A DNA stretch of 36,483 bases, from the NCBI GenBank assembly GCA_018065125.1, contig JAGHTY010000118.1:1-36483 (forward strand), written 5' to 3'. This document shows, in pieces, positions 9,636-19,708 of this stretch. The notes under the pieces were generated by a model. It had not been told where the DNA came from. It saw nothing but the letters and a program-made list of their open reading frames with translations, and searched no databases. How positions within the stretch are numbered: position 1 is the first letter of the stretch; every line of letters starts with the position of its first letter. The position numbers and the translations under genes are program-made. The stretch is from Candidatus Minthousia equi. Its GTDB lineage: Bacteria; Bacteroidota; Bacteroidia; Bacteroidales; Bacteroidaceae.

Positions 9636-10850
9636 TCAAAACATTTTCCTCACCCTATCTACGCCAGCAATGAACGTATCAACTTCCTCTTTCGTGTTGT
9701 ACAAGCCAAAAGAAGCACGTACTGTTCCTTCAATACCCAAACGCTGCATCAAAGGTTCTGCACAATGGTGACCCGTGCGCACAGCTATGCCTAATCTGTC
9801 AAGCAAGGTACCGATATCCAAATGATGAATATTCCCCACATTGAATGAGATTACAGCATCCTTCTCCTTGGCAGTACCATAGATGTGTATTTCTGGCATA
9901 AGCTGTAACTGCTGCATGGCATAACTTGTGAGTTCCTGCTCATGTAAGTAGATATTGTCCATACCCAAAGCAGAGACATAATCCAGGGCTTTTGCCAATC
10001 CTGTTGTTGCAATATAATCAGGAGTACCAGCCTCGAACTTAAATGGAAGCTCATTGAAAGTGGTCTTTTCAAAGCTTACACGCTGAATCATCTCGCCACC
10101 ACCCTGATAAGGAGGCAGCTTTTCCAAAAGATTCTCTTTGCCATATAACACACCTACACCCGTAGGGCCATACACCTTGTGACCGCTGAAAGCAAAGAAA
10201 TCGGCATCCAGATCCTGCACGTCTACAGGCATGTGAGGTGTGCTCTGAGCACCATCAACTGCCACAGGAACACCCTGCTCATGCGCATAGGCAATCATCT
10301 GCTTTACAGGATTGATGGTTCCTAGCACATTGCTAACATGTGCAACACTCACCAAACGGGTACGTTCATTGAACAGTTTCTTGTATTCATCCATCAGCAG
10401 TTCACCCGCATCATTCATTGGGATAACCCTGATGACAATGCCTTTCCTTGCCTGAAGCAACTGCCATGGTACTATGTTGCTGTGATGCTCCATGGTACTC
10501 ACAATCACTTCATCGCCTTCTTTCATGAAGGCTTCGCCAAAGCTGTAAGCCAGCAGATTCATGCTTTCGGTGGTACCACGCGTAAAGACAATCTCGTTTG
10601 TTGAACGGGCATTGACAAACTTTCGTACGGTTTCGCGACTGCCTTCATGCAACTCTGTTGCCTGCTGAGACAGGAAATGTACGCCTCTGTGCACATTGGC
10701 ATTGACAGAGTAATACTCGTTTGTCATAGCATCCACCACCACACGAGGTTTCTGTGTAGTAGCTCCATTGTCTAAATACACCAACGTACGCTTGTACACT
10801 TCCCTGCTTAGTATGGGAAAGTCTTCACGAATCTTTGCTATATCGTACAT
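9636..10850 (-). CDS. sufS: Cysteine desulfurase SufS
   Basis: MYDIAKIREDFPILSREVYKRTLVYLDNGATTQKP; PLP-lysine motif FSGHKVYGPTGVGVLYG; TGHHCAEPLM active-site cysteine. Confidence 0.95.
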   Translation of the reverse strand: MYDIAKIREDFPILSREVYKRTLVYLDNGATTQKPRVVVDAMTNEYYSVNANVHRGVHFLSQQATELHEGSRETVRKFVNARSTNEIVFTRGTTESMNLLAYSFGEAFMKEGDEVIVSTMEHHSNIVPWQLLQARKGIVIRVIPMNDAGELLMDEYKKLFNERTRLVSVAHVSNVLGTINPVKQMIAYAHEQGVPVAVDGAQSTPHMPVDVQDLDADFFAFSGHKVYGPTGVGVLYGKENLLEKLPPYQGGGEMIQRVSFEKTTFNELPFKFEAGTPDYIATTGLAKALDYVSALGMDNIYLHEQELTSYAMQQLQLMPEIHIYGTAKEKDAVISFNVGNIHHLDIGTLLDRLGIAVRTGHHCAEPLMQRLGIEGTVRASFGLYNTKEEVDTFIAGVDRVRKMF

Positions 10851-10856
10851 AAATGA

Positions 10857-11783
10857 CTATTTACATAGTTTACAAGCACCACATGATGGCAATTCACCAC
10901 AAATGCGCTTTTCTACCAAATGACGCAGACGCTCACGGAAAGCCTCTAATGGAATCTGGTCAAGCACCTCGCCTACGAAAGCAAACTTCAGCAACATACG
11001 TGCCTCATCGTATGGGATACCACGCTGCTGCATATAAAACAATGCCTTTTCATCCAACTGACCTACAGTTGCACCATGATTACACTTTACGTCATCTGCA
11101 TAAATCTCCAGTGCTGGCTGAGTGAACATTCTTGCTGTCTTTGTAGAAACCAGATTGGCATTTGTTTCCTGGCTAACAGACTTCTGTGCACCTTTCTGTA
11201 CAAGGATTCTGCCTTCAAAAACACCAACAGCATCCTGATCCAACACATATTTATATAGTTCATTGCTCTGGCAGTTAGGAACAGCATGGTCTATCAATGT
11301 ATGGTTTTCTACATGCTGATGTCCATCTGCAATCACGCCACCCAACAGATTGGTTTCAGCACCTTCACCATTGAGGTGTACGGTAGTGGTATTTTCTGTA
11401 TGACCAGAAAGCAAGGTGAGCGAAAGCAATGTTACATTGCTATATGCTTTCTGATTAACTGTGATCTGTGATTTTCTTTCGTGTTCAAAATGGGTTTCTT
11501 CCACCTCATACAGCTGCAATTTACTGTTTTCACCAGCAGTTACCAATATTTCCTGCTTGGTTTTGGTGGGTTCATCTGCTTCCTTGATCTTGTCATCCAG
11601 GATAATGCATGCAGATGCGCTCTCTCCCATTTCAATGCAGATATGACGGTCCTCTTCAAGGGGTTCTCCCGGCTGACGCTCTATCGTTACACGAATAGGT
11701 TGCTCTACCTGCACATTCTTAGGAATGCTTATCAGCAGCGCACCTTCAGCGTTTTGGGATATGTATTTTTGTCCTCCCGTCAT
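10857..11783 (-). CDS. sufD: Fe-S cluster assembly protein SufD (short form)
   Basis: SufD core HVENHTLIDHAVPNCQSNELYKYVL...YADDVKCNHGATVGQLDEKALFYMQQRGI; start codon overlaps the sufC stop region. Confidence 0.9.
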   Translation of the reverse strand: MTGGQKYISQNAEGALLISIPKNVQVEQPIRVTIERQPGEPLEEDRHICIEMGESASACIILDDKIKEADEPTKTKQEILVTAGENSKLQLYEVEETHFEHERKSQITVNQKAYSNVTLLSLTLLSGHTENTTTVHLNGEGAETNLLGGVIADGHQHVENHTLIDHAVPNCQSNELYKYVLDQDAVGVFEGRILVQKGAQKSVSQETNANLVSTKTARMFTQPALEIYADDVKCNHGATVGQLDEKALFYMQQRGIPYDEARMLLKFAFVGEVLDQIPLEAFRERLRHLVEKRICGELPSCGACKLCK

Positions 11784-12532
11784 AGTCCTATTTCTTCTTT
11801 AATCCAGTCAAATCCGCGTGTCTCAATCTCTTGAGCCAACTCTGGGCCTGCTGTCTTAACGATTTTACCGTTTAACAGAACATGTACAATGTCTGGCTTC
11901 AGATAATCCAGCAGACGCTGGTAATGGGTAATGACCATGGCACTTGTCTGTGGGGTTCTCAACTTATTGAAACCTTCTGCCACAATACGAAGCGCATCTA
12001 CGTCAAGACCTGAATCTGTTTCATCCAAAATGGCAAAGGTAGGTTCCAGCATAGCCATCTGGAAGATTTCGTTACGTTTCTTTTCACCACCACTGAAACC
12101 CTCGTTCACTGAGCGGTTTGCCAATTTGTTGTCTAGCTCAACAATCTTACGCTTTTCACGCATCAGCTTCAGGAAATCGCTTGCACTTAATGGTTCCTCA
12201 CCATGGTACTTGCGCTTGGCATTTACTGCTGCACGCATAAAGTTCACCATAGATACGCCAGGGATTTCTACCGGATGCTGAAACGACATAAAGACACCTT
12301 CGTGCGCACGTTCTTCTGGCTTCATCGCCAACAAATCCTTTCCGTTTAGCAACACAGTTCCTTCTGTAATCTCATAGGCAGGATTTCCTACCAGCACATT
12401 ACTCAAAGTACTTTTACCTGCGCCATTCTGACCCATCAGTGCATGCACCTCACCATCCTTAATGGTAAGGTTTATACCCTTCAATATCTCCTTGCCGTTT
12501 ACACTGGCATGTAAATTTCTTATCTCTAACAT
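11780..12532 (-). CDS. sufC: Fe-S cluster assembly ATPase SufC
   Basis: Walker A GQNGAGKSTL, signature FSGGEKKRNE, Walker B FAILDETDSGLD. Confidence 0.96.
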   Translation of the reverse strand: MLEIRNLHASVNGKEILKGINLTIKDGEVHALMGQNGAGKSTLSNVLVGNPAYEITEGTVLLNGKDLLAMKPEERAHEGVFMSFQHPVEIPGVSMVNFMRAAVNAKRKYHGEEPLSASDFLKLMREKRKIVELDNKLANRSVNEGFSGGEKKRNEIFQMAMLEPTFAILDETDSGLDVDALRIVAEGFNKLRTPQTSAMVITHYQRLLDYLKPDIVHVLLNGKIVKTAGPELAQEIETRGFDWIKEEIGL

Positions 12533-12538
12533 CCTTAT

Positions 12539-13981
12539 TTATCCTACGCTTCCTTCCAATGAAACACTCAGCAATTTCTGTGCCTCAACGGCAAATTCCA
12601 TAGGAAGTTTATTAATTACATCTTTAGCATATCCGTTCACAATCAACCCCACGGCTTCTTCTACGGGAATACCACGCTGATTGCAATAGAACAACTGTTC
12701 TTCACTAATCTTGCTGGTGGTTGCCTCGTGCTCAATAATTGCCGAATCGTTCTTGATGTCCATATAAGGGAATGTATGAGCACCACACTCACTACCCAGA
12801 AGCAGTGAATCGCACGAACTATAGTTTCTTGCGCCATCTGCACGGGCATCTACCTTTACCAAACCACGGTAGCTGTTCTGACTCTTGCCGGCACTGATAC
12901 CTTTACTAATAATAGTACTCTTGGTATTCTTACCTATATGAATCATCTTTGTACCGGTATCTGCCTGCTGATAGTTATTGGTAACTGCCACACTGTAGAA
13001 TTCTGCCTGCGAGTTATCGCCACTCAGAATACAGCTTGGGTATTTCCATGTAATGGCAGAACCTGTTTCAACCTGCGTCCACGACAATTTGCTATCTGCA
13101 CCACGAAGATGTCCACGCTTGGTTACAAAGTTATAAACACCACCCTTACCCTCGGCATCTCCTGGATACCAGTTTTGAACGGTAGAATATTTCACTTCGG
13201 CACGTTCGTGCACTACAATCTCTACAATTGCCGCATGCAACTGGTTTTCATCACGCATTGGTGCTGTACAACCCTCAAGATAAGAAACATACGAGTCGTC
13301 ATCTGCTACAATGAGTGTACGTTCAAACTGACCTGTGTTGGCAGCATTGATACGGAAATAGGTAGATAACTCCATAGGGCAACGAACACCCTTAGGAATA
13401 TACACAAACGATCCATCACTAAACACGGCAGAGTTCAAGGCAGCATAAAAATTGTCACGATAGGGAACAACACTGCCTAAATACTGCTTTACCAAATCAG
13501 GGTGCTCGCGCACTGCCTCACTGATAGAGCAGAAAATGATACCCTTTTCACGAAGGGTTTCCTTGAAAGTTGTCTTTACCGAAACAGAATCCATTACGGC
13601 ATCTACTGCCGTACCGCTCAATGCCAGACGCTCCTCGAGGGGAATACCCAACTTGTCGAATGTCTTCATCAACTCTGGGTCAATTTCCTTGTTACCTTCT
13701 GGTTTCTTGGCAGTAGGGTCGGCATAATATGAAATCGCCTGAAAATCAATCTCAGGGATATCCAGATGTGCCCATGTAGGAACCTTCTGTGTAAGCCAGT
13801 ATCTGTATGCTTTCAAGCGAAAGTCGAGCAACCACTCTGGTTCGCCCTTCTTTGCTGAAATCAAACGGATAACGTCTTCGTTCAGACCTTTTTCTATGAT
13901 TTCTGTATGCACATCGGTAGTAAAGCCAAATTCATATTTCTTTTCGGCTACCTCGCGCACCAGTTTGTTGTTATCTGACAT
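12539..13981 (-). CDS. sufB: Fe-S cluster assembly scaffold SufB
   Basis: [59 protein letters not shown]. Confidence 0.96.
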   Translation of the reverse strand: MSDNNKLVREVAEKKYEFGFTTDVHTEIIEKGLNEDVIRLISAKKGEPEWLLDFRLKAYRYWLTQKVPTWAHLDIPEIDFQAISYYADPTAKKPEGNKEIDPELMKTFDKLGIPLEERLALSGTAVDAVMDSVSVKTTFKETLREKGIIFCSISEAVREHPDLVKQYLGSVVPYRDNFYAALNSAVFSDGSFVYIPKGVRCPMELSTYFRINAANTGQFERTLIVADDDSYVSYLEGCTAPMRDENQLHAAIVEIVVHERAEVKYSTVQNWYPGDAEGKGGVYNFVTKRGHLRGADSKLSWTQVETGSAITWKYPSCILSGDNSQAEFYSVAVTNNYQQADTGTKMIHIGKNTKSTIISKGISAGKSQNSYRGLVKVDARADGARNYSSCDSLLLGSECGAHTFPYMDIKNDSAIIEHEATTSKISEEQLFYCNQRGIPVEEAVGLIVNGYAKDVINKLPMEFAVEAQKLLSVSLEGSVG

Positions 13982-14002
13982 TTTCTCTAATTACCTTAAC
14001 CT

Positions 14003-14551
14003 TTATTCTTCGGTATCCTTACCTTCGGTTGTTTCTACCTTTGGCTTGAATATTTCGCCTGCAGCCTCAACCTTCGACAAGAAATCTGAAGGCAGAACCT
14101 TCGATGCGAACTTCTGCACTGGATAATACAACTTTGATGTTTCCTTTGTCTGCTTGTCGATCATAGGGTTTTCATTCTTCTGATCGATAAATTCAAGGAA
14201 TGTAAGTGCCAAACTAATGAAAAACAGCATTTTCAAAGCACCGGTAACACCACCCAGTACATTATTCAGCCATCCTAAGCTGATAGTTTTAAAGATACCT
14301 GTTATAAACTTGGCGCAAAGAGTGAGCAACAATGGCATCACAATCCACAGCACCAAGAAGCAAAGCATTTGTGTAGTAGATGTTGCCCCTTTGGGAATCA
14401 GTGAATCCCCAAAGTGAGCATATATGAAGCAGGCGATGAAGAAACCTATCACCGCACCAGCCAAACCAGCCAGTTGCAGGAAGAATCCCTTCATCCAACC
14501 TAATACAAGTCCTATAACCAGGGCTACTACAATTACAATATCCAACAACAT
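14003..14551 (-). CDS. cvpA: CvpA family membrane protein
   Basis: MLLDIVIVVALVIGLVLGWMKGFFLQLAGLAGAVIGFFIACFIY; multiple TM helices; conserved position after infB. Confidence 0.85.
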   Translation of the reverse strand: MLLDIVIVVALVIGLVLGWMKGFFLQLAGLAGAVIGFFIACFIYAHFGDSLIPKGATSTTQMLCFLVLWIVMPLLLTLCAKFITGIFKTISLGWLNNVLGGVTGALKMLFFISLALTFLEFIDQKNENPMIDKQTKETSKLYYPVQKFASKVLPSDFLSKVEAAGEIFKPKVETTEGKDTEE

Positions 14552-14552
14552 T

Positions 14553-17405
14553 TTAATCCAATGTTTGTGCTACCTCTATCTCCTGGAATGATTCGATGAT
14601 ATCGCCTTCCTTGATATCGTTGCAGCTGGTAAGGCTGATACCGCACTCAAAGTTGGTACCTACTTCCTTCACATCGTCCTTGAAACGCTTCAAGGCATTG
14701 ATGCTACCAGTGAAGATTACGATACCATCACGAATCAGGCGAGCCTTGTCTGAACGCTTCACCTTACCCTCGCGTACCATAGCACCGGCAACCATACCCA
14801 CCTTGCTGATATGGAATACCTGCTGTACCTCGATGGTAGCAGTAACCTCTTCCTTCACTACCTTCTCCAGCATACCTTCCATTGCGGTCTTCACCTCTTC
14901 GATAGCATCGTAGATAACTGAATATACGCGGATGTCAACACCTGCTGCCTCGGCTGCCTTGCGGGCACCTGCAGAAGGACGAACCTGGAAACCAACGATG
15001 ATGGCATCTGATACCTCTGCCAATGAAACATCGCTCTCTGAAATCTGACCTACTGCCTTGAAGATGACATTCACCTGAATCTTCTCGGTTGAAAGCTTGA
15101 TGAACGAATCGCTCAATGCCTCAACAGAACCATCCACGTCACCCTTCACGATGATGTTCAATTCCTTCACACCACCCAGAGCAATACGACGACCGATTTC
15201 ATCCAGTGTCATATGTGTCTGTGTACGCAATCCCTGCTCACGCTGCAGCTGCTCGCGCTTGCTGGTAATTTCACGTGCCTCCTGATCAGAATCCATCACA
15301 TGGAAGGTATCACCTGCCTGAGGTGCACCGTTCAAACCAAGGATGATTACTGGCTCGGCAGGACCTGCCTCTGTTACACGCTGGTTACGTTCGTTAAACA
15401 TAGCCTTTACACGTCCATAGTATGTACCTGCCAAGACAATGTCGCCTACATGCAAGGTACCGTTGCTAACCAAGATGGTAGCTACGAAGCCACGACCCTT
15501 GTCCAGTGAAGATTCAATGATTGAACCAGTAGCCTTACGGTTAGGATTTGCCTTCAAGTCGAGCATTTCTGCTTCAAGCAATACCTTTTCCAGCAATTCC
15601 TCAACACCAATACCCTGCTTGGCACTGATTTCCTGGCTCTGGTACTTACCACCCCAATCCTCTACCAACAGGTTCATGTTAGCCAAGTCTTCCTTAATCT
15701 TCTCAGGGTTAGCACCTGGCTTATCAATCTTGTTAATAGCAAACACCATTGGTACGTTGGCTGCCTGTGCGTGTGCAATTGCCTCACGGGTAGTAGGCAT
15801 CACGCTATCATCAGCAGCAACAATGATGATGGCAATATCGGTAACCTGAGCACCACGGGCACGCATGGCGGTAAATGCCTCGTGACCTGGAGTGTCCAGG
15901 AATGTAATGTTTCGTCCGTCTTCCAACTCTACGTTGTATGCACCAATGTGCTGGGTAATACCACCTGCCTCACCGGCAATAACGTTGGCATTACGGATGT
16001 AGTCAAGCAATGAAGTCTTACCGTGGTCAACGTGACCCATCACTGTTACGATTGGTGCGCGTGGCTGCAAATCTTCCTCAGAATCCTCTTCCTCGGCAAC
16101 AGCCTCAGATACGCTGGCACTTACATATTCTGTTGTAAATCCAAATTCCTCAGCTACAAGGTTGATGGTTTCTGCATCAAGACGCTGGTTGATAGATACC
16201 ATCATACCAATGCTCATACAGGTACCGATAACCTGATTTACGCTTACGTTCATCATGGTTGCCAACTCGTTTGCTGTTACAAACTCTGTCAGCTTCAGTA
16301 CCTTGCTTTCTGCTGCTTCTTCCATCAACTCCTCCTGCTGACGGTTGAATGCGTTTTCACGCTTTTCCTTACGATACTTGGCACCTGTCTTGTTGGCCTT
16401 CTGCTTGCCGGTAAGGCGAGCCAAGGTTTCGCGAACCTGCTTTGCTACATCTTCATCAGAAACCTCCTTTACAGCGATGTTGTTGTTGAAGTTGCCCTTC
16501 TGCTTGTCACGACGGTTATGCTTGCCACCCTGCTGCTGGCTCTGCATATCATTGTTCTGCTTCTTGCCAAAGTCCTTACCCTTGTTCTGGCCATTCTTGT
16601 TATTCTGATTGTCGATGCGCTTGCTTTCTGCTGCCACATCCACCTGAGTCTTGTTAATGCGCTGGCGCTTGCGGTTAGGGTCGTTGTTCTGCTTTCCCTG
16701 ACCACCATTATTATTGCCACCCTGACGGTTTTCTGGGCGAGCATTGTTATTGCCACCCATAGGCTTGCGCATCTTTTCATCACGCTCCTTGCGCTTTTCC
16801 TCACGACTCTTCTTCTTAGGACGGGTTGACTGATTCAAAGCATCCAGGTCAATTGAACCCAGCACACGAATCTTGTTGTCGTATTCTGCCACAACCTTTG
16901 TAACACCACCTTCCTCTACGGTCTTGATGTTGTTCTTTGCCTTTGGCTGCTGAATAGCAGGTTCTTCCTTCACCTCAGGAGCTTCTACTACCTTTTCTAC
17001 CTTTACAGGTTCTGGCTCTGGTGCAGTTTCTGGCTTCTTCTCTGCCTTTGGTTTGTTCAAGTCGATCTTGCCCAAGATCTTTGGCTGCTTATCCTCAATT
17101 TCTATTTTCACCTCTTCCTTTGCAGAAGCTTCGCGTTCGGCAGCTTCACGCTCGGCACGTGCCTGCGCCTTTTCTGCCTTTTTATCTTTCTGCTGCATGA
17201 TGCGGGCAGTCATCATCTGATCCTTGCGCGCTGCCAAGTCCTCGTCCTTGCTGAATTCCTTGCGCAATGCCTCGAACTGTGCATCATCAATCTTCGCATT
17301 AGGGTCCTCCTCAAAGTTGCCAAGGCCCTTCTTGTTCAGAAACTCTACGATGGTAGAGAGTCCGATATTAAATTGTTTTACTACCTGATTTAATCGTCTA
17401 GCCAT
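14553..17405 (-). CDS. infB: Translation initiation factor IF-2
   Basis: [62 protein letters not shown]; low-complexity N-terminal domain. Confidence 0.98.
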   Translation of the reverse strand: MARRLNQVVKQFNIGLSTIVEFLNKKGLGNFEEDPNAKIDDAQFEALRKEFSKDEDLAARKDQMMTARIMQQKDKKAEKAQARAEREAAEREASAKEEVKIEIEDKQPKILGKIDLNKPKAEKKPETAPEPEPVKVEKVVEAPEVKEEPAIQQPKAKNNIKTVEEGGVTKVVAEYDNKIRVLGSIDLDALNQSTRPKKKSREEKRKERDEKMRKPMGGNNNARPENRQGGNNNGGQGKQNNDPNRKRQRINKTQVDVAAESKRIDNQNNKNGQNKGKDFGKKQNNDMQSQQQGGKHNRRDKQKGNFNNNIAVKEVSDEDVAKQVRETLARLTGKQKANKTGAKYRKEKRENAFNRQQEELMEEAAESKVLKLTEFVTANELATMMNVSVNQVIGTCMSIGMMVSINQRLDAETINLVAEEFGFTTEYVSASVSEAVAEEEDSEEDLQPRAPIVTVMGHVDHGKTSLLDYIRNANVIAGEAGGITQHIGAYNVELEDGRNITFLDTPGHEAFTAMRARGAQVTDIAIIIVAADDSVMPTTREAIAHAQAANVPMVFAINKIDKPGANPEKIKEDLANMNLLVEDWGGKYQSQEISAKQGIGVEELLEKVLLEAEMLDLKANPNRKATGSIIESSLDKGRGFVATILVSNGTLHVGDIVLAGTYYGRVKAMFNERNQRVTEAGPAEPVIILGLNGAPQAGDTFHVMDSDQEAREITSKREQLQREQGLRTQTHMTLDEIGRRIALGGVKELNIIVKGDVDGSVEALSDSFIKLSTEKIQVNVIFKAVGQISESDVSLAEVSDAIIVGFQVRPSAGARKAAEAAGVDIRVYSVIYDAIEEVKTAMEGMLEKVVKEEVTATIEVQQVFHISKVGMVAGAMVREGKVKRSDKARLIRDGIVIFTGSINALKRFKDDVKEVGTNFECGISLTSCNDIKEGDIIESFQEIEVAQTLD

Positions 17406-17438
17406 ATACTTTTCTTAACCGCTTTCTAAATTGTGTTG

Positions 17439-18698
17439 TTACTTCTCGAACTCTTCCTGAAGGATGCCAAGGATTTCATCTACGGTATCCTCTTCCAAGT
17501 CTGCCTTGTCGGTAAGCATGCTACGTGGAGCACCCAATACCTGGCGTGCTGTATCCAAGCCTACTGCCTTGATGGCATCGATGATCCATGGATCGATAGC
17601 ATCTGTGAATTCATCCAGCATGATATCTTCTTCATCTTCCTCACCTTCCTGCATGTTTCTGAATACGTCGATGGTGTAACCGGTAAGCATGCTTGCCAAA
17701 CGGATGTTGGTACCTGCCTTACCAATTGCCAGTGATACCTGATCTGGATCCAGGTAAACCTCTGCCTTCTTGTTTTCTCTGTCAAGAGTTACAGAAGCTA
17801 CGTTAGCAGGACTCAGTGCACGGCGAACGAACAAATCCTCGTTCTGGGTAAAGTTCACCACGTCGATGTTCTCACCCTGCAATTCACGAACGATGCCACG
17901 AACACGGCTTCCCTTAACACCTACGCATGCGCCTACTGGATCAATACGGTCGTCATAGCTTTCAACAGCAATCTTTGCTCTTTCACCTGGGATACGTGCC
18001 ACACGACGGATAGTGATCAAGCCATCGTTTACCTCAGGAACCTCTGCTTCCAGCAATCTCTCAAGGAATGCAGGAGCGGTACGGCTCAGGATAATCTTTG
18101 GATTACCATTACCGGTATCTACACGCAGCACAACTGCACGTGCATTCTCACCCTTGCGCAGGTAATCGCCTGGAATCTGCTCTGTCTTTGGCAACAGCAA
18201 CTCGTTGCCTTCCTCGTCAATCAGCAGTGTTTCCTTCTTCCAGATCTGGTAAACCTCGGCACTTACTACCTGACCGATACGGTCCTTGTACTTGTTAATC
18301 AAGTTATCGTGCTCCAACTCCAAGATCTTGCTTGCCAATGTCTGACGCAGGTTCAGGATAGCACGGCGACCGAAGCGTGCAAAATCCACCTGGTCACTTA
18401 CTTCCTCACCCCGTTCATAGTCGCTATCGATTTCCTTGGCATCGCTCAGTGAAATCTGGCGGTTAGGATCCTTTACCTCACCATCCTCAACTACCTCGCG
18501 GCTGCGGTAGATTTCGCAGTCACCCTTGTCTGGGTTCACTACCACGTCGTAGTTGTCATCGCTGCCAAACAAACCTGCAATCACCTTGCGGAAACTCTCT
18601 TCCAACACACTCACCATAGTGGTGCGGTCAATATTCTTATTCTCCTTGAATTCCTGGAATGTAGCAATCATGTCGATTGCCTCTGCTTTCTTTGCCAT
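17439..18698 (-). CDS. nusA: Transcription termination/antitermination factor NusA
   Basis: RIPGERAKIAVESYDDRIDPVGACVGVKGSRVRGIVREL; KH domains. Confidence 0.97.
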   Translation of the reverse strand: MAKKAEAIDMIATFQEFKENKNIDRTTMVSVLEESFRKVIAGLFGSDDNYDVVVNPDKGDCEIYRSREVVEDGEVKDPNRQISLSDAKEIDSDYERGEEVSDQVDFARFGRRAILNLRQTLASKILELEHDNLINKYKDRIGQVVSAEVYQIWKKETLLIDEEGNELLLPKTEQIPGDYLRKGENARAVVLRVDTGNGNPKIILSRTAPAFLERLLEAEVPEVNDGLITIRRVARIPGERAKIAVESYDDRIDPVGACVGVKGSRVRGIVRELQGENIDVVNFTQNEDLFVRRALSPANVASVTLDRENKKAEVYLDPDQVSLAIGKAGTNIRLASMLTGYTIDVFRNMQEGEEDEEDIMLDEFTDAIDPWIIDAIKAVGLDTARQVLGAPRSMLTDKADLEEDTVDEILGILQEEFEK

Positions 18699-18717
18699 AT
18701 TATCTTGATTTTTTTAT

Positions 18718-19185
18718 TTACTTGAATTGTATAGAATATTTGGTATATTTCACTTCGTTATACTGAAAGTTCATTTCTACCTGCTCGTTCTTAGGTCGCT
18801 TGGCACCTTCAGGCTTTACCTTAACAGTGGTTTCGAGTACAAATCCCTGCTCGTCTGCCTGCTTCAGGATACCCTTCAGCTTCTTGCCGTCGTTTGCCAG
18901 CACCTCTACTTCACTGCCTACATGGTTGATGTACTGCTGAAGCACCTTGAATGGCTGTCCGATACCTGCCGAACCCACTTCCAGTTCGTAATCTTCCTCG
19001 TCTCTGCTGAGATGTTCCTCTATGAAACGACTCAATGACACGCAGTCTTCAATCCACACACCTTCCTTATGGTCAATTTCTACCACAATTCGGTCATCAG
19101 GGCTCACTGTTACATCTACCAAGAAGTAATCCTTATCCTTCAGCCAGTCCTCAACTAACTGAGAAACAATTTCTTTCTTTATCAT
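18718..19185 (-). CDS. rimP: Ribosome maturation factor RimP
   Basis: VDVTVSPDDRIVVEIDHKEGVWIEDCVSLSRFIEEHL...YELEVGSAGIGQPFK; located directly before nusA. Confidence 0.93.
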   Translation of the reverse strand: MIKKEIVSQLVEDWLKDKDYFLVDVTVSPDDRIVVEIDHKEGVWIEDCVSLSRFIEEHLSRDEEDYELEVGSAGIGQPFKVLQQYINHVGSEVEVLANDGKKLKGILKQADEQGFVLETTVKVKPEGAKRPKNEQVEMNFQYNEVKYTKYSIQFK

Positions 19186-19203
19186 TTTTAATGTTTAAAG
19201 TAC

Positions 19204-19230
19204 AAAAAAGGAGGCTTATCGAAGCCCCCT
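19204..19230 (-). terminator. Terminator-like hairpin in the rimP leader (putative attenuator)
   Basis: Minus-strand RNA GGGGGCUU-CGAU-AAGCCUCC-UUUUUU, between the promoter at 19248-19277 and the rimP ATG at 19185. The hairpin pairs fully only as minus-strand RNA (G-U wobble; A-C mismatch on plus). Confidence 0.6.
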
Positions 19231-19247
19231 TCAATCATCTATCGGTG

Positions 19248-19277
19248 CAAAGATAGTGTATTTTAGTGAATTACAAA
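19248..19277 (-). promoter_or_regulatory. Promoter of the rimP-nusA-infB operon (TTTG-N18-TATCTTTG)
   Basis: CAAAGATA at 19248-19255 and CAAA at 19274-19277 on plus strand. Confidence 0.6.
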
Positions 19278-19303
19278 ACATTTTTATGAAAAAAATGCCT
19301 TTT

Positions 19304-19708
19304 TTACCATTCTTGCTCGGTAACGAGTAATCCGCGCTTATCCTCGGTGCGTTTCAATATGATACGTCCTTTTGGAATAGAGATGGTGTTATTCTGAGCC
19401 ATTCCCGTAACAGGGTCGCCCACAGAAAGCATGTGGCTTTCGTCAAAAGGCTTGAAACTCAGCTTCAGGGTATCCTGCGTCACCACGCCGTTAAACAGCA
19501 CACTGTCGTTCACCGCAAGTATCAGGCTATCTCCCGCAAAGCCGCGGTTCAGTTCTATCTCGTAATAGTCCTTGGTCGATGTTTGCTTGCCCATTCTGTC
19601 GTAGCACATCATCAGGAAGATTACTACTACGCAAAGTACCACAAACACCAGTACGAAAATACCTACGGCAAACTGGCGGTTCTTGTTCAAATGTTTTGTA
19701 TGGCTCAT
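19304..19708 (-). CDS. Small single-pass membrane protein of unknown function, coupled to the S41 protease gene
   Basis: 134 aa with one TM helix (FAVGIFVLVFVVLCVVVIFLMM); start overlaps the stop of the upstream ORF. Confidence 0.75.
   Translation of the reverse strand: MSHTKHLNKNRQFAVGIFVLVFVVLCVVVIFLMMCYDRMGKQTSTKDYYEIELNRGFAGDSLILAVNDSVLFNGVVTQDTLKLSFKPFDESHMLSVGDPVTGMAQNNTISIPKGRIILKRTEDKRGLLVTEQEW

Noticed and set aside
16023-16829. 268-aa plus-strand ORF, rich in Leu/Val/Cys
   Set aside because: Antisense shadow of the low-complexity infB region.
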